A stretch of 64,000 nt of DNA from Micromonospora sp. HNM0581 (GCF_012726175.1 NZ_JAASAD010000002.1:248001-312000); one strand, 5' to 3'. Counted from the first letter of the stretch, positions 33,951-45,153 are shown. Notes: generated by a model from the sequence alone, not told the origin. Made by a program: numbers and translations.

Positions 33951-35150
33951 GTGAGTATCCGTAACCTCGACGACCTGCTCGCCGAGGGGGTTTCGGGTCG
34001 GCGCGTGCTGGTGCGCGCCGACCTGAACGTCCCGCTCGACAAGCAGACCGGCGACATCACCGACGACGGCCGGATCCGAGCGGTGCTGCCGACCCTCGGC
34101 GCGTTGACCGAAGCCGGTGCGAAGGTGGTCGTCTGCTCCCACCTGGGCCGGCCGAAGGGTGCACCGGACCCGCAGTTCAGCCTCGCCCCGGTCGCCGGGC
34201 GGCTCGGTGAGCTGCTCGGTACGGCGGTGCACTTCGCCACCGACACGGTCGGCGAATCCGCTCGGGCGACGGTGGCGGCACTCGCCGACGGCGAGGTGGC
34301 GCTGCTGGAGAACCTCCGTTTCAACAAGGGGGAGACCAGCAAGGACGACGCCGAACGGGGTGCCTTCGCCGACCAGCTCGCCGCCCTGGGCGACGTGTAC
34401 GTCGACGACGCGTTCGGCGCGGTGCACCGCAAGCACGCGAGCGTCCACGACGTGCCCGTGCGGCTGCCGCACGTGGCCGGTCGGTTGGTGCTGCGCGAGG
34501 TGGAGGTGCTGTCGCAGCTCACCGGTGAACCCGAGCGGCCGTACGTGGTGGTGCTCGGCGGGTCGAAGGTCTCCGACAAGCTCGCGGTGATCGAGGCGCT
34601 GCTGCCGAAGGTCGACCGGCTGCTCATCGGTGGCGGCATGTGCTTCACCTTCCTCAAGGCCCAGGGCCACGAGGTCGGCTCCTCCCTGCTGGAGGCGGAG
34701 ATGGTGGAGACCTGCCGCAACCTGTTGGAGCGCGCCGAGGGCAAGATCATGCTCCCGGTCGACGTGGTGGCGGCCGACGCCTTCGCCCCGGACGCCGCGC
34801 ACGACACGGTGCCTGCGGACGGCATCCCCAGCAAGCGGGTGGGACTGGACGTCGGCCCGAAGACGGTGGCGGGCTTCGCCGCCGCCGTCAAGGACGCCCG
34901 GACGATCTTCTGGAACGGCCCGATGGGGGTGTTCGAGATGCCCGCGTTCGCGCACGGCACCCGTGGGGTCGCCGAGGCGATCGCCGCAGCCGACGCGTTC
35001 AGTGTGGTCGGCGGCGGTGACTCGGCCGCAGCGGTGCGGGCGCTGGGGCTGGACGAGAAGTCCTTCGGGCACATCTCCACCGGTGGCGGCGCGTCCCTGG
35101 AGTACCTGGAGGGCAAGACCCTCCCCGGCATCGCAGCCCTGGAGAAGTGA
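33951..35150 (+). CDS. pgk: Phosphoglycerate kinase
   Basis: The 399-aa product has the N-terminal substrate motif [20 protein letters not shown], and the nucleotide-site block [18 protein letters not shown] and GGGDSAAAV. It makes ATP and 3-phosphoglycerate. The GTG start has GGAGGACC upstream. The stop overlaps the tpiA ATG. Confidence 0.97.
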   Translation: MSIRNLDDLLAEGVSGRRVLVRADLNVPLDKQTGDITDDGRIRAVLPTLGALTEAGAKVVVCSHLGRPKGAPDPQFSLAPVAGRLGELLGTAVHFATDTVGESARATVAALADGEVALLENLRFNKGETSKDDAERGAFADQLAALGDVYVDDAFGAVHRKHASVHDVPVRLPHVAGRLVLREVEVLSQLTGEPERPYVVVLGGSKVSDKLAVIEALLPKVDRLLIGGGMCFTFLKAQGHEVGSSLLEAEMVETCRNLLERAEGKIMLPVDVVAADAFAPDAAHDTVPADGIPSKRVGLDVGPKTVAGFAAAVKDARTIFWNGPMGVFEMPAFAHGTRGVAEAIAAADAFSVVGGGDSAAAVRALGLDEKSFGHISTGGGASLEYLEGKTLPGIAALEK

Positions 35151-35941
35151 TGGCGAGCGCCCCCCGCCGGCCGCTGATGGCCGGCAACTGGAAGATGAAC
35201 CTCAACCACCTCGAGGCGAACCTGCTGGTGCAGAAGCTGGCGGCCAGCCTCACCGAGAAGCAGCTGACCGAGGTGGAGACGGTGGTGCTGCCGCCCTTCA
35301 CCGACCTGCGTACGGTGCAGACCGTGGTGGAGGGCGACAAGCTGCTCATCGGCTACGGCGCTCAGGACCTGTCACCGCACGCCTCCGGCGCGTACACCGG
35401 GGAGGTCTCCGGCGCGATGCTGGCCAAGCTCGGCTGCTCGTACGTGGCGGTCGGGCATTCCGAGCGGCGGCAGTACCACCGCGAGGACGACACGTTGGTG
35501 GGTGCCAAGGTGCAGGCGGCCCTCACCCACGGCCTCACCCCGATCCTGTGCGTGGGGGAGGGGCTGGACGTCCGCGAGCAGGGCACCCACGTGGCACACT
35601 GCACCGACCAGCTCGACGCCGCGCTCAAGGGGCTCAGTCCGGAGCAGATGCTGCGGGTGGTGGTCGCCTACGAGCCGGTGTGGGCGATCGGCACCGGCAA
35701 GACGGCTACCCCGCAGGACGCCCAGGAGGTGTGCGGCGCGCTGCGGGCCCGGCTGGCCGACACGGTGGACCAGACCACCGCCGATGGCGTTCGCATCCTC
35801 TACGGCGGCTCAGTCAAGTCGTCCAACGTCGCATCGATCATGGCGCAGCCGGATGTGGACGGCGCCCTGGTGGGCGGCGCCAGCCTGGACGCCGAGGAGT
35901 TCGCGAAGATCTGCCGGTTCCCGGAGCACATCACCGGCTGA
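35150..35941 (+). CDS. tpiA: Triosephosphate isomerase
   Basis: The 263-aa product has AGNWKMNLN at the N-terminus (catalytic Lys), the electrophile His in VGHSERR, the catalytic Glu in [17 protein letters not shown] and the GGSVKSSNV phosphate loop. It interconverts DHAP and glyceraldehyde-3-phosphate. The ATG overlaps the pgk stop (ATGA); a GTG directly before it at 35147 is the alternative start. Confidence 0.97.
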   Translation: MASAPRRPLMAGNWKMNLNHLEANLLVQKLAASLTEKQLTEVETVVLPPFTDLRTVQTVVEGDKLLIGYGAQDLSPHASGAYTGEVSGAMLAKLGCSYVAVGHSERRQYHREDDTLVGAKVQAALTHGLTPILCVGEGLDVREQGTHVAHCTDQLDAALKGLSPEQMLRVVVAYEPVWAIGTGKTATPQDAQEVCGALRARLADTVDQTTADGVRILYGGSVKSSNVASIMAQPDVDGALVGGASLDAEEFAKICRFPEHITG

Positions 35942-36036
35942 TCGCTCGCTATCCTTGACTCCGCCCGTCCGCCGGTCGGTGCCGCCGTGCCCGAACTGTC
36001 CGGGCGAGGATCGTAACGAGAGGACTGACCCCCGCC

Positions 36037-36297
36037 ATGCCGATCTGGTTCGCCTACACGTTGATCGTGTTGCTGGTCATCACGAGCTTCCTGCTCGTCC
36101 TGCTGATCCTGCTGCACCGGGGTAAGGGCGGTGGGATGTCCAGCATGTTCGGTGGTGGTGTCAGCTCCAGCCTGGCCGGTTCGTCGGTGGCAGAGAAGAA
36201 CCTGGACCGCTACACCGTCCTGGTGGGCATCGTCTGGTTCGCCTGCATCATCGGGCTCGGCCTGTGGCTCCGGCTCGAAGTGGGCACGGGCGTCTGA
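36037..36297 (+). CDS. secG: Sec translocase subunit SecG
   Basis: The 86-aa product has two membrane segments (residues ~4-24 and ~55-75) joined by a Gly/Ser loop with GKGGGMSSMFGGG, as in SecG. It assists SecYEG protein export. GAGAGG precedes the ATG. The position downstream of tpiA is the usual actinobacterial order. Confidence 0.94.
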   Translation: MPIWFAYTLIVLLVITSFLLVLLILLHRGKGGGMSSMFGGGVSSSLAGSSVAEKNLDRYTVLVGIVWFACIIGLGLWLRLEVGTGV

Positions 36298-36313
36298 AGC
36301 GGCCGTCGAGGCG

Positions 36314-36353
36314 TACAATTTGCGCGCGGTCCGTCACTTGACGGGCCGCGCGC
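36314..36353 (+). promoter_or_regulatory. Promoter -10 plus 14-bp hairpin between secG and rbpA
   Basis: TACAAT (36314-36319) is a good -10. Directly after it, GCGCGCGG-T-CCGTC (36322-36335) pairs with GACGG-G-CCGCGCGC (36340-36353) around ACTT, with one G-U pair. The hairpin could end secG transcription or form the extreme 5' end of an rbpA transcript. Confidence 0.55.
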
Positions 36354-36433
36354 AGTCCGTTTCACCCGCTGCACCGCGTCGCCCGCCGTCCCCTCTCCGC
36401 CGGCGGTCCCCTCCGACGACAGGAGTCAGCGCC

Positions 36434-36784
36434 GTGCCGAACGGCCACGTCATCCGGGGCGCCCGCGTCGGGTCCGCGCCCGCCCGTCCCCTCGAACGCC
36501 ATCAGCCGGTCCCGTGCCGGTCGGTCAGCTACTGGTGCCGCAACGGGCACCGCACCGACATCCGGATCGTCGCCGACGTGACAGCCCCGGACGTCTGGGA
36601 TTGTCCACGCTGCGGTCTGCCCGCCGGTCAAGACGCCCAGGATCCGCCGGGCCGGAACCGGGCCGAGCCGTACAAGACCCACCTGGCGTACGTGAAGGAA
36701 CGTCGTACCGATGCCGAGGGCCAGGCGATTCTCGCCGAGGCGCTCGCCGCTCTGCGGCAGCGTCGCGGCACCCGCAGCTACTAG
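36434..36784 (+). CDS. rbpA: RNA polymerase-binding protein RbpA
   Basis: The 116-aa product matches RbpA. It has a structured core with WCRNGHRTDIRI and DVWDCPRCGLPAG (zinc-type Cys cluster), a basic linker and the sigma-interacting C-terminal helix KERRTDAEGQAILAEALAALR. RbpA stabilises open complexes with the principal sigma factor and contributes to rifampicin tolerance. The GTG at 36434 has AGGAG 9 bases upstream. I did not find the sigma-R type GGAAT/GTT promoter described for Streptomyces rbpA. Confidence 0.94.
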   Translation: MPNGHVIRGARVGSAPARPLERHQPVPCRSVSYWCRNGHRTDIRIVADVTAPDVWDCPRCGLPAGQDAQDPPGRNRAEPYKTHLAYVKERRTDAEGQAILAEALAALRQRRGTRSY

Positions 36785-36797
36785 GCCACCGTGCAGG

Positions 36798-37562
36798 TCA
36801 GCGCAGGCTGCGGAAGCGGGCCGGCAGGTCGGCCGCCGCGGCACGGTCCAGCAGCCAGAGGGTACGCCCGATCCCCTGCGCACCGGCCGCCGGCACCTGT
36901 ACCGGACCGGCACCGGCGAGTGCCAGGCCGACCGCCCGGGCCTTGCCGCCGCCGCTGGCCACCAGCCACACCTCCTCCGCCGTGTTGATCGCCGGGAGGG
37001 TGAGGGTGATGCGTACCGGAGGCGGCTTCGGGCTGCCCCGTACCGCGCTCACCGGTCGGCTCTCGTAGTGCACCGGATGCTCCGGGAAGACCGAGGCGAC
37101 GTGCCCGTCCTCGCCGACACCGAGCATCAGCACGTCGAAGTGGGGCAGGGCAGAGGTGCCGGGACGGGCGGCCCGGGCGAGTTCAGCGGCGTACCGGGCG
37201 GCGGCCTCCTCCGGGTCGGCGCCGCCGTCCGAGGCCGGCATGGCGTGGATCCGGGCTGGATCCACCGGCAATGCGTCGAGCAGCGCCTCACGTGCCTGCG
37301 TCTCGTTGCGTTCCGGGTCGCCGGTCGGTAGGAACCGTTCGTCGCCCCACCAGAAGTCGACCCGGGACCAGTCGACCGCGTCCCGGGCGGGCAGTGCGCC
37401 CACCGCCCGGTGGACCGCTGCGGCGATCCGACCACCGGTGAGCACCACCGACGCCTGGCCACGCTCGGCCTGGGCGTCGAGCAGCCGCACCACCAGTCGG
37501 GCCGCTACCGCCTGTGCCAGCAGGTCGGGGTCGGCGTGGACGGCGACACTCGCCTCACTCAT
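36798..37562 (-). CDS. pgl: 6-phosphogluconolactonase
   Basis: The 254-aa product has the family motifs LTGGRIAAAVHRA, WSRVDFWWGDERFLPTGDPERN and DVLMLGVGEDGHVASVFP. It hydrolyses the lactone formed by Zwf in the oxidative pentose-phosphate pathway. The ATG at 37562 is preceded by GGAAGGA. It is the last gene of tkt-tal-zwf-opcA-pgl. Confidence 0.95.
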   Translation of the reverse strand: MSEASVAVHADPDLLAQAVAARLVVRLLDAQAERGQASVVLTGGRIAAAVHRAVGALPARDAVDWSRVDFWWGDERFLPTGDPERNETQAREALLDALPVDPARIHAMPASDGGADPEEAAARYAAELARAARPGTSALPHFDVLMLGVGEDGHVASVFPEHPVHYESRPVSAVRGSPKPPPVRITLTLPAINTAEEVWLVASGGGKARAVGLALAGAGPVQVPAAGAQGIGRTLWLLDRAAAADLPARFRSLR

Positions 37563-37618
37563 GATGTCCTTCCGCGACCGCGGGACGGTCGGTGTCGTGC
37601 GTACCAGGGATGGGAGGG

Positions 37619-38635
37619 TCAGGAACCGGTGTGCGTCGTGGTGTGGGCGGTGACGCCGGCCTCGGCCCGCTGGGCGGTGGCCGGATCCTTCCAGACGTGC
37701 ACCCGCTGGCTGGGCCGTCGGTCGAGGTTGTTGAGCCCGGCGAAGGTACCCAACGCCTCCGCGTACACCTGGTCGGGACCGAGCCGGCGCAGTTCCTCGG
37801 CCAGTTCGTCGCCGAGCGGCCGGCGGACCAGCGGCAGGATGCGGTCCTCCTGGCCGGTACGCCGGAACGTGGCCACACTGTCCTCCCGGGTCAGCGTCAA
37901 CTCGTCGCCGTTGGCGCAGCGCAACTGGACCTCCCGCATCCGTGGGAACTCCCGGGTGCGGTCCCAGCGTGGCTTGATGCCGAGCCGGCTGCGCAGCCAG
38001 CCGCGCATCAGTGCGGCGGTGGGGTCGGTCGGTGGCGCGACCACCGCCGCCTCGGTCAGCTGTGCGTCGGTGGTGTCGAAGGCGCCGGCCACCAGGGTGC
38101 GCCACGGCGTGATCCGGGTCCAGGCGAGGTCGGTGTCGCCGGAGATATAGTCGCGGGCCCGTTGCCGCAGCGCCGCGATCGGGTCGGCGGCCTGCGCCGA
38201 ATCCGTGATACGCCGGTCGGCGACGACGCCGAGGAAGTCGGTGGCGATCTCCTCCGGTGGCTCACCATGCCACCAGGTGACCACCGGCACGTCCGGTACC
38301 AGCAGCGGCATCACCACGGATTCGGCATGCAGCGCCAGCCGCCCGTACATCCGCATCACCACGGCCTCGCAGGGGCCCAGCCGTCCACCGACCACGATCT
38401 CGGCGTCGAGTCGGTTGCGGTCCCGCTCCACATCGGAGCGGACGACCACCAGCAGCCGACACGGGTGCGCGGCGGCGGCGATGGTGGCCGCGGCCTCCGC
38501 GTCTCGGACCCGCTTCTCGTCCACCACCACGATCAGGGTCAGTGCCATGCCGCTGGCGACCCCGCCCGCGCTGCGCCGCTCCGCAGCCAGCGCCTTGACC
38601 ACCTCGTTACCGGTGGTGTCCCACAGTCCGATCAC
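37619..38635 (-). CDS. opcA: Glucose-6-phosphate dehydrogenase assembly protein OpcA
   Basis: The 338-aa product begins IGLWDTTGNEVVKALAAERRS and shows the OpcA blocks LLVPDVPVVTWWHGEPP and ITPWRTLVAGAFDTTDAQL. OpcA promotes assembly and activity of Zwf. The GTG at 38635 is chosen for AGGAGG six bases upstream. The gene lies directly after zwf. Confidence 0.95.
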   Translation of the reverse strand: MIGLWDTTGNEVVKALAAERRSAGGVASGMALTLIVVVDEKRVRDAEAAATIAAAAHPCRLLVVVRSDVERDRNRLDAEIVVGGRLGPCEAVVMRMYGRLALHAESVVMPLLVPDVPVVTWWHGEPPEEIATDFLGVVADRRITDSAQAADPIAALRQRARDYISGDTDLAWTRITPWRTLVAGAFDTTDAQLTEAAVVAPPTDPTAALMRGWLRSRLGIKPRWDRTREFPRMREVQLRCANGDELTLTREDSVATFRRTGQEDRILPLVRRPLGDELAEELRRLGPDQVYAEALGTFAGLNNLDRRPSQRVHVWKDPATAQRAEAGVTAHTTTHTGS

Positions 38636-38669
38636 CGCAGCCTCCTGCTCCGCTGGCCCCGCGCCGCCG

Positions 38670-38683
38670 CCTCGCTCCGCTCG
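38670..38683. repeat. Short dispersed repeat, copy 1
   Basis: The 14-mer CCTCGCTCCGCTCG lies between opcA and zwf. An identical copy is at 40207-40220 before zwf. Similar GAGCGGAGCGAGG-type motifs are common between actinomycete genes. Confidence 0.6.
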
Positions 38684-38684
38684 C

Positions 38685-40199
38685 TCATGCCCGCCGCCAG
38701 GCCCGGCCTTCGCGGGCCAGCATCTCGTCGGCGGCCCGGGGCCCCCACTCGCCGGACCGGTAGGGCTCGGGTTTCGTGCCCTCCCAGGCGTGCTCCAGTG
38801 GGTCCACCACGGCCCAGCTCTGCTCGACCTCGGCGGCGTCCGGGAACAACGTCCGGTCACCGATGAGCACGTCCAGCACCAGCCGCTCGTACGCCTCCGG
38901 GCTGGACTCGGTGAAGGCCTCGCCGTACTGGAAGTCCATCGCGATGTCGCGGACCTCCATCGTGGTGCCGGGCACCTTCGAGCCGAACTTGAGCACCACG
39001 CCCTCGTCCGGCTGAACCCGGATCACCAACTGGTTGTTGCCGAGCATCTCCATGTCGGCCGGGTTGAACGGCAGGTGTGGCGCCCGCTTGAACATCACCG
39101 CGACCTCGGTGACCCGCCGTGGCAGCCGTTTACCGGCCCGGATGTAGAACGGCACCTCCGCCCACCGGCGGTTCTGGATGCCCAGCCGCACCGCCACGTA
39201 CGTCTCGGTGGTCGAGGTCTGCGGGACACCGTCCTCATCCAGGTAGCCTCTGGCCCGCTGGCCACCGACCCAGCCGGGCAGGTACTGACCGCGTACCGTG
39301 CCCAGGTCGACGTCGTCCGGCAGCGTGATGGCCTTGAGTACCTTGAGTTTCTCGGCCCGGATCTCGTCGGCGTCGAAGCTGGTCGGTTCTTCCATCGCGA
39401 CCAGGGCCAGTAGTTGCAGCAGGTGGTTCTGCAACACGTCGCGGGCGGTGCCGACCGAGTCGTAGAAACCCGCCCGACTGCCGATGCCGACGTCCTCGGC
39501 CATGGTGATCTGCACCGAGTCGACGTACTGCGAATTCCACAGTGGCTCGAAGAGGCTGTTGGCGAAGCGCAGGGCGAGGATGTTCTGAACCGTCTCCTTG
39601 CCCAGGTAGTGGTCGATGCGGAAGACGTCCTGCCGGGTGAAGACGTCGTCGACCAGGTCGTTGAGCGCCTTGGCCGAGGGCAGGTCGTTGCCGAACGGCT
39701 TCTCCACCACCACCCTGCGCCAGCCACCGCACCGTTCGTTGTCTGCCATGCCGGTGCGGGCCAGCTGCTTGAGTACCACCGGGAACGCCGCCGGTGGGAT
39801 GGAGAAGTAGAAGGCCGCGTTGCCGTGGATGCCGTGACTGTCACGCAGACCGTCCAGGCAGCGCGCGAGGTTGTCGAACGCGGTGTCATCGTCGAAGGAA
39901 CCGCCGACGAACTTGATGTTGTGTTCGAGCCGTGACCACACCTCCTCACGCCACGGCGTCCGGGCGTGGGCCCGTGCCGCCTCGCGGGCCAGCGAGGCGA
40001 AGTCGTCGTCTCCCCAGTCGCGTCGGGCGAACCCGACGACCACGAAGCCGGGCGGCAACAGTCCCCGGTTGGCCAGGTCGTAGATCGCGGGTAGCAGCTT
40101 CTTCTGGGCCAGGTCGCCGGTCACCCCGAAGATCACCAGAGCGCACGGCTCCGGAATCCTGGGTAACCGCCGATCCTGCGGGTCGCGCAGCGGGTTCAC
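38685..40199 (-). CDS. zwf: Glucose-6-phosphate 1-dehydrogenase
   Basis: The 504-aa product has the NADP-binding motif [15 protein letters not shown], the catalytic block RIDHYLGKE and [18 protein letters not shown]. It is the entry step of the oxidative pentose-phosphate pathway and makes NADPH. The GTG at 40199 is chosen for GAGGAGG upstream. It is flanked by tal and opcA, its assembly factor. Confidence 0.97.
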   Translation of the reverse strand: MNPLRDPQDRRLPRIPEPCALVIFGVTGDLAQKKLLPAIYDLANRGLLPPGFVVVGFARRDWGDDDFASLAREAARAHARTPWREEVWSRLEHNIKFVGGSFDDDTAFDNLARCLDGLRDSHGIHGNAAFYFSIPPAAFPVVLKQLARTGMADNERCGGWRRVVVEKPFGNDLPSAKALNDLVDDVFTRQDVFRIDHYLGKETVQNILALRFANSLFEPLWNSQYVDSVQITMAEDVGIGSRAGFYDSVGTARDVLQNHLLQLLALVAMEEPTSFDADEIRAEKLKVLKAITLPDDVDLGTVRGQYLPGWVGGQRARGYLDEDGVPQTSTTETYVAVRLGIQNRRWAEVPFYIRAGKRLPRRVTEVAVMFKRAPHLPFNPADMEMLGNNQLVIRVQPDEGVVLKFGSKVPGTTMEVRDIAMDFQYGEAFTESSPEAYERLVLDVLIGDRTLFPDAAEVEQSWAVVDPLEHAWEGTKPEPYRSGEWGPRAADEMLAREGRAWRRA

Positions 40200-40206
40200 G
40201 CCGCCT

Positions 40207-40220
40207 CCTCGCTCCGCTCG
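40207..40220. repeat. Short dispersed repeat, copy 2
   Basis: Identical to the 14-mer at 38670-38683. Here it overlaps the zwf ribosome-binding region. Confidence 0.6.
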
Positions 40221-40509
40221 TCCACGTCGTCCATCGTCATGCCCGTCGCGACCCACCGTGCCGACCGGCCGGACCGGCACCGACGGTTCGGCCGGGTACC
40301 GGTGCGGCAGCGGACGTCGCCAACCGGCCGGGGGCTCCGGTCACTGCCGATCTCGGGTATGAGTACGGGCTTTCGGGTACCGGTAGATCAACGTCGACCG
40401 TACCGGTTGTCTGAAGAAAGCTACCCACCCGCGAACCGTTCGCGTAGTACCACCGACCGACGCCGCCACCCGGACCGGGTGGCGGCGTCGGTGCTACCGG
40501 ACGGCACCG

Positions 40510-41691
40510 TCACGCATTTCCTCCGGCACGCGCGGCGGCGTCGGCGTTGCCTCGGGCGGCGTCGCCGGGGCTGCTGCTGCCCTGGCCGGCCGCGGCAAGC
40601 GACTTGCGGACCCCGTCGAGCAGTTCCTGCCAGCTGGCCTCGAACTTCTCCACGCCCTCCCGCTCCAGGGTGGCGATCACGTCGGCCAGGTCCACGCCCA
40701 CCGACTCCAGGTCGGCGAAGACCCGCCGGGCGTCGTCGTACGCGCCGGTGACCGTGTCCTGGTGCGTCTCGCCGTGGTCGGCGTAGGCGTGGATGACCGG
40801 CTCCGGCATGGTGTTCACCGTGCCCGGCGCGATCAGCTCCTCGACGTAGACGACGTCGCGGTAGTCCGGGTTCTTCGTTGAGGTGGATGCCCAGAGCGGG
40901 CGCTGCGGGTGGGCACCGGCACCGGCCAACGCCTGCCACCGGTCGCTGCCGAAGACCTCGCTGTAGCGGTCGTAGGCCAACCGGGCGTTCGCCACCGCCG
41001 CCTTACCGCGCAGCCCCTTGGCCTCGGCGGAGCCGATCTTCTCCAACCGGGCGTCGACCTCGCTGTCGACCCGGGAGACGAAGAACGAGGCCACCGAGCC
41101 GATCGTGCTCAGGTCGTGACCGTTCGCCTTCGCCTGCTCCAGCCCGGTCAGGAACGCCTCCATCACCTGGGAGTAGCGGTCCAGGCCGAAGATCAGCGTG
41201 ACGTTGACGCTGATCCCCTCGGCCAGGGCCGCGGTGATCGCCGGTAGACCGGCCTCGGTCGCCGGGATCTTGATGAACAGGTTCGGCCTGTCGACAAGCC
41301 ACCACAGTGCCCGAGCTTCGGCCACGGTGCGCTGCGAGTCGTGGGCCAGCCGCGGATCCACCTCGATGGAGACCCGACCGTCCACGCCCGCGCTGCCGTC
41401 GTACGACGGGCGCATCACGTCGCAGGCCCACCGCACGTCGTACGTGGTGAGCATGCGGACGGCCTCTTCCACGTCGACACCCCGGGCGGCCAGATCCCGT
41501 AGCTGCCAGTCGTACTCGTCGGCGTCGCTCAACGCCTTGGCGAAGATGGTCGGGTTGGTGGTGACCCCGGCCACGTGCTTGTCCCGGCGTAGCTGGTCCA
41601 GCCCGCCGGAGGAGAGTCGTACCCGCGAAAGATCATCGAGCCAGACCGCCACTCCTGCGGCGGTCAGCTCGCCAAGCCTGTCGGTCGTCAT
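40510..41691 (-). CDS. tal: Transaldolase
   Basis: The 393-aa product is a long actinobacterial transaldolase. It has [10 protein letters not shown], the Schiff-base Lys region [28 protein letters not shown] and [13 protein letters not shown]. It links the pentose-phosphate pathway to glycolysis. The ~25-residue Gly/Ala/Ser-rich C-terminal tail after residue ~370 is poorly conserved sequence. The start is 17 bp after the tkt stop. Confidence 0.96.
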   Translation of the reverse strand: MTTDRLGELTAAGVAVWLDDLSRVRLSSGGLDQLRRDKHVAGVTTNPTIFAKALSDADEYDWQLRDLAARGVDVEEAVRMLTTYDVRWACDVMRPSYDGSAGVDGRVSIEVDPRLAHDSQRTVAEARALWWLVDRPNLFIKIPATEAGLPAITAALAEGISVNVTLIFGLDRYSQVMEAFLTGLEQAKANGHDLSTIGSVASFFVSRVDSEVDARLEKIGSAEAKGLRGKAAVANARLAYDRYSEVFGSDRWQALAGAGAHPQRPLWASTSTKNPDYRDVVYVEELIAPGTVNTMPEPVIHAYADHGETHQDTVTGAYDDARRVFADLESVGVDLADVIATLEREGVEKFEASWQELLDGVRKSLAAAGQGSSSPGDAARGNADAAARAGGNA

Positions 41692-41708
41692 GTGCGCCAA
41701 CGCCTCCC

Positions 41709-43847
41709 TCAGTTGCCGGTCGTGGAACCGGTGATGTCGCCGACCCGGGTCTGCGCCGCGTGTGCGGCGGCGACGATCCGGTCCGGGGTGAAGCCGAACT
41801 GTTCGAAGAGCACGGAGTGCGGGGCACTCGCGCCGTAGTGCTCCAGGCTGACGCTCTCGCCGCAGTCTCCGACGATTCCGCGCCAGGACATCGCGATGCC
41901 CGCCTCCACGCTCACCCGGGCCCTTACCCCGCGCGGCAGCACCGACTCCCGGTAGGCCTCGTCCTGCTCGAAGAACCACTCCTGGCAGGGCATCGACACC
42001 ACCCGGGTGGGGGTGCCGTCGGCCTCCAACCGGTCCCGGGCGGTGAGGCAGAGCTGCACCTCGGAGCCGGTACCGATGATGATGACCTCGGGCTTGCCGT
42101 TGGACGCCTCGGCCAGCACGTAGCCGCCCTTGGTGACGCCCTGCGCGCCGGCCAGCTGCGTGCGGTCCAGGGTCGGCAGTGGCTGCCGGCTCAGCGCCAA
42201 CGCGGTCGGCCGGTCGGTGTGCTCCAGGGCCTGCCGCCAGGCCCAGGCGGTCTCGTTGGCGTCGGCCGGGCGGACCACGTCGAGGCCGGGGATGGCCCGC
42301 AAAGCGGTCAGATGTTCCACCGGCTGGTGGGTCGGGCCGTCCTCGCCGAGACCGATGGAGTCGTGCGTCCAGACGTAGACCACCGGCAGTTTCATGAGTG
42401 CGGCCAACCGGACGGAGGGGCGCATGTAGTCGCTGAACACCAGGAAGGTGCCGCCGTAGGGGCGGGTGCCGCCGTGCAGGGCGATGCCGTTGAGGATCGC
42501 GCCCATGGCGTGTTCGCGGATACCGAAGTGCAGTGTCCGGCCGTACTCGTGGCCGGGGAACTCCTTGGTGGCGTACTGGCTGGGGACGAAGGAGGGTTCA
42601 CCCTTCATCGTGGTGTTGTTGCTCTCGGCCAGGTCGGCGGAGCCACCCCACAGCTCGGGCAGTACCGGTGCGAGTGCCGCCAGTACCTTGCCGGAGGCGG
42701 CCCGGGTGGCGACGCCCTTGGCGTCGGCGGGGAACTCCGGCAGCGCCTCGGCCCAGCCCTCGGGAAGCGTCCGACCGGCGAGCCGGTCGTAGAGGGCGCG
42801 TCGCTCCGGGTTGGCCTGCGACCACGAGTCGAAGGCGGCCGTCCACTCCTGCTGCGTGGCCTCGCCACGCCGCAACGCCGACCGGGTGTGGCCGAGAACC
42901 TCCTCGCTCACCTCGAACGTGCCGGCCGGGTCGAAGCCGAGGACCTCCTTGGTGGCGGCCACCTCGTCGGCGCCGAGCGCGGAGCCGTGGATCTTGCCGG
43001 TGTTCTGCTTGTTCGGTGCCGGCCAACCGATGATGGTGCGCAGCGCGATGAACGACGGGCGGGTGGTCTCCGCCTTGGCGGCGAGCAGCGCCTGGTACAG
43101 ATCCTCGACGTTCTCGTGGTAGTCGCCCTGCTCTGCGTCGCCGCGCCGCCAGTCGACGGTCTGCACGTGCCAGCCGTACGCGGCGTAGCGGGCCGCGACG
43201 TCCTCGCTCATCGCGATGCGGGTGTCGTCCTCGATCGAGATCTCGTTGTCGTCGTAGACCAGGCAGAGGTTGCCCAGCTGCTGGTGTCCGGCGAGGGCGC
43301 TGGCCTCGTGGCTGATGCCTTCCTCGATGTCGCCGTCGGAGGCGATGCACCAGATGTGGTGGTCGAAGGCTGACTCACCGGCTTCGGCCTCCGGGTCGAA
43401 CAGGCCGCGTTCGCGCCGCGCCGCCATCGCCATGCCCACGGCGTTGCCCAGACCCTGCCCGAGTGGGCCGGTGGTCGTTTCCACACCGGGGGTGTGGCCG
43501 TGCTCGGGGTGTCCGGGGGTGAGTGACCCCCACTGCCGCAGTGACTTGAGGTCGTCCAGGCTCAGTGGGTAGCCGGCGAGGAAGAGCTGGATGTACAGCG
43601 TCAGGCTGGAGTGCCCGGCGGAGAGCACGAAGCGGTCCCGGCCGGGCCAGTTCGGATCTGCCGGGTTGTGCCGCATCACCCGGTTGAACAGCAGGTACGC
43701 CGCGGGGGCGAGACTCATCGCGGTGCCCGGGTGGCCGTTGCCGGATTTCTCCACGGCGTCCATGGCCAGGACGCGGACGGTGTCGACGGCACGGCGGTCG
43801 AGGTCGGACCAGTCAAGTGCGGGGTGCTCGGGTCGGTTGGCAGCCAC
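41709..43847 (-). CDS. tkt: Transketolase
   Basis: The 712-aa product has the TPP site ([23 protein letters not shown] is split across residues ~165-190), [14 protein letters not shown] near the N-terminus and the C-terminal [17 protein letters not shown]. It transfers two-carbon units between sugars. The GTG start has GAGGAG upstream. It is the first gene of the pentose-phosphate operon and is divergent from ctaB. Confidence 0.97.
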   Translation of the reverse strand: MAANRPEHPALDWSDLDRRAVDTVRVLAMDAVEKSGNGHPGTAMSLAPAAYLLFNRVMRHNPADPNWPGRDRFVLSAGHSSLTLYIQLFLAGYPLSLDDLKSLRQWGSLTPGHPEHGHTPGVETTTGPLGQGLGNAVGMAMAARRERGLFDPEAEAGESAFDHHIWCIASDGDIEEGISHEASALAGHQQLGNLCLVYDDNEISIEDDTRIAMSEDVAARYAAYGWHVQTVDWRRGDAEQGDYHENVEDLYQALLAAKAETTRPSFIALRTIIGWPAPNKQNTGKIHGSALGADEVAATKEVLGFDPAGTFEVSEEVLGHTRSALRRGEATQQEWTAAFDSWSQANPERRALYDRLAGRTLPEGWAEALPEFPADAKGVATRAASGKVLAALAPVLPELWGGSADLAESNNTTMKGEPSFVPSQYATKEFPGHEYGRTLHFGIREHAMGAILNGIALHGGTRPYGGTFLVFSDYMRPSVRLAALMKLPVVYVWTHDSIGLGEDGPTHQPVEHLTALRAIPGLDVVRPADANETAWAWRQALEHTDRPTALALSRQPLPTLDRTQLAGAQGVTKGGYVLAEASNGKPEVIIIGTGSEVQLCLTARDRLEADGTPTRVVSMPCQEWFFEQDEAYRESVLPRGVRARVSVEAGIAMSWRGIVGDCGESVSLEHYGASAPHSVLFEQFGFTPDRIVAAAHAAQTRVGDITGSTTGN

Positions 43848-43982
43848 GGTGGTTTGTGCTCCTCGGCGAGTTGGGCGGAACCCTCAGTGGTGACCCTATC
43901 GAGCGCGGCTAAACATGCGCCCGAGGATCTCAGCATGCTGGTCTGTACGTTTCCGCGGTGTTCTGCGGTTCACCCCGGTCGT

Positions 43983-44020
43983 CGGTGCGGCACCAGCCTC
44001 CGGTGTGACGGCTGGCACCG
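43983..44020. promoter_or_regulatory. Hairpin in the tkt-ctaB intergenic region
   Basis: CGGTG (43983-43987) with CACCG (44016-44020), and CCAGCC (43993-43998) with GGCTGG (44010-44015), form a stem with a 5-nt bulge. It lies between divergent genes, so it would be in a ctaB leader or a tkt upstream region; its role is unknown. Confidence 0.35.
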
Positions 44021-44134
44021 TTGCCGGGTCGCCCGGGCAGCTAGAACGACGACGCGTAGTGTGTGGTCGGTGTGTGGATCCGAGCCGGTCCCGCCGCCGT
44101 GACATCCCCTCCCGACGCCGGAAGGTGGCAATCC

Positions 44135-45091
44135 GTGAGCATGATCACCGAGCGCCCCGTCAGTAACCCTGCCGGGCAGACGCCGGTGTGCGCGGGCGGG
44201 GAGGCCCCAGCAAGTTCCCGGGACCTGCGGGCGGTTTTCGCGGCGTACCTGACGCTCACCAAGCCGCGGATCGTGGAGCTGTTGCTGGTCACCACGGTGC
44301 CGGCGATGATGCTCGCCCACGGTGGCCTGCCGTCGCTGTGGCTGGTCGCGGTGGTGCTGGTCGGCGGCTCGCTCGCGGCGGGCGCGGCCAGCGTGCTCAA
44401 CTGCTACATCGACCGGGACATCGACCAGTTGATGCGGCGGACGAAGCGCCGCCCGCTGCCGGCGCACACCGTGACTCCCCGCAACGCGTTGGTCTTCGGC
44501 CTGGTGCTGTCGATGGTGTCGGTCGCGTTGATGGCGCTCTTCACCAATGTGTTGGCCGCCGCCCTCACGCTTGCCGCGATCGTCTACTACGACGTCGTCT
44601 ACACCCTGTGGCTCAAGCGCACGACGACGGCGAACACCTTCTGGGGTGGTGCCTGTGGGGCAGCGCCGGTTCTCATCGGTTGGGCGGCGGTCACCGGCTC
44701 GCTGTCGCCGGTGGCGTGGGCGCTGTTCGGGGTGGTTTTCTTCTGGCAGATGCCGCATTTCTATCCGTTGGCGATGAAGTACAAGGACGACTACGCCCGT
44801 GCCGGTATCCCGATGCTTCCGGTGGTCGCCTCGGTCCGGCGGGTGAACGCCGAGATCGTGCTGTTTGCCTGGCTGACCGTGCTGACCTCGCTGGCGGTCT
44901 GGGCGTTGGGGCTGAGTGCGGTCTACGGCGTCCCGACGCTCGTGGTCGGCGCGATCTTCCTGATCGAGGCCCACCGGCTCGCAGGTCGGGCCCGCCGGGG
45001 CGATGCGGTCAAGCCGATGCGGCTGTTCCACTGGTCGACGTCGTACCTGACCATCGTCTTCGCGGCCGCGGCCCTCGACGCCCTGCTCTGA
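44135..45091 (+). CDS. ctaB: Protoheme IX farnesyltransferase
   Basis: The ~318-aa product is a UbiA-family membrane prenyltransferase. It has the first Asp motif [20 protein letters not shown], a second acidic stretch [17 protein letters not shown], and about eight to nine membrane segments. It converts heme B to heme O for cytochrome oxidase. The GTG at 44135 (GAAGGTGG upstream) is preferred; ATG 44141 is the alternative. ctaA, the next step, lies ~1.6 kb away on the other strand. Confidence 0.95.
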   Translation: MSMITERPVSNPAGQTPVCAGGEAPASSRDLRAVFAAYLTLTKPRIVELLLVTTVPAMMLAHGGLPSLWLVAVVLVGGSLAAGAASVLNCYIDRDIDQLMRRTKRRPLPAHTVTPRNALVFGLVLSMVSVALMALFTNVLAAALTLAAIVYYDVVYTLWLKRTTTANTFWGGACGAAPVLIGWAAVTGSLSPVAWALFGVVFFWQMPHFYPLAMKYKDDYARAGIPMLPVVASVRRVNAEIVLFAWLTVLTSLAVWALGLSAVYGVPTLVVGAIFLIEAHRLAGRARRGDAVKPMRLFHWSTSYLTIVFAAAALDALL

Positions 45092-45134
45092 CGGCTTACC
45101 GCGGCGTACGTTCCTCCCGTCGGTTGGTCCGTTT

Positions 45135-45153
45135 GAAGCGTTCTTGTCGCTTC
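45135..45153 (+). terminator. Possible ctaB terminator hairpin
   Basis: GAAGCG (45135-45140) and CGCTTC (45148-45153) pair perfectly around a 7-nt loop, 43 bp after the ctaB stop. Confidence 0.4.
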
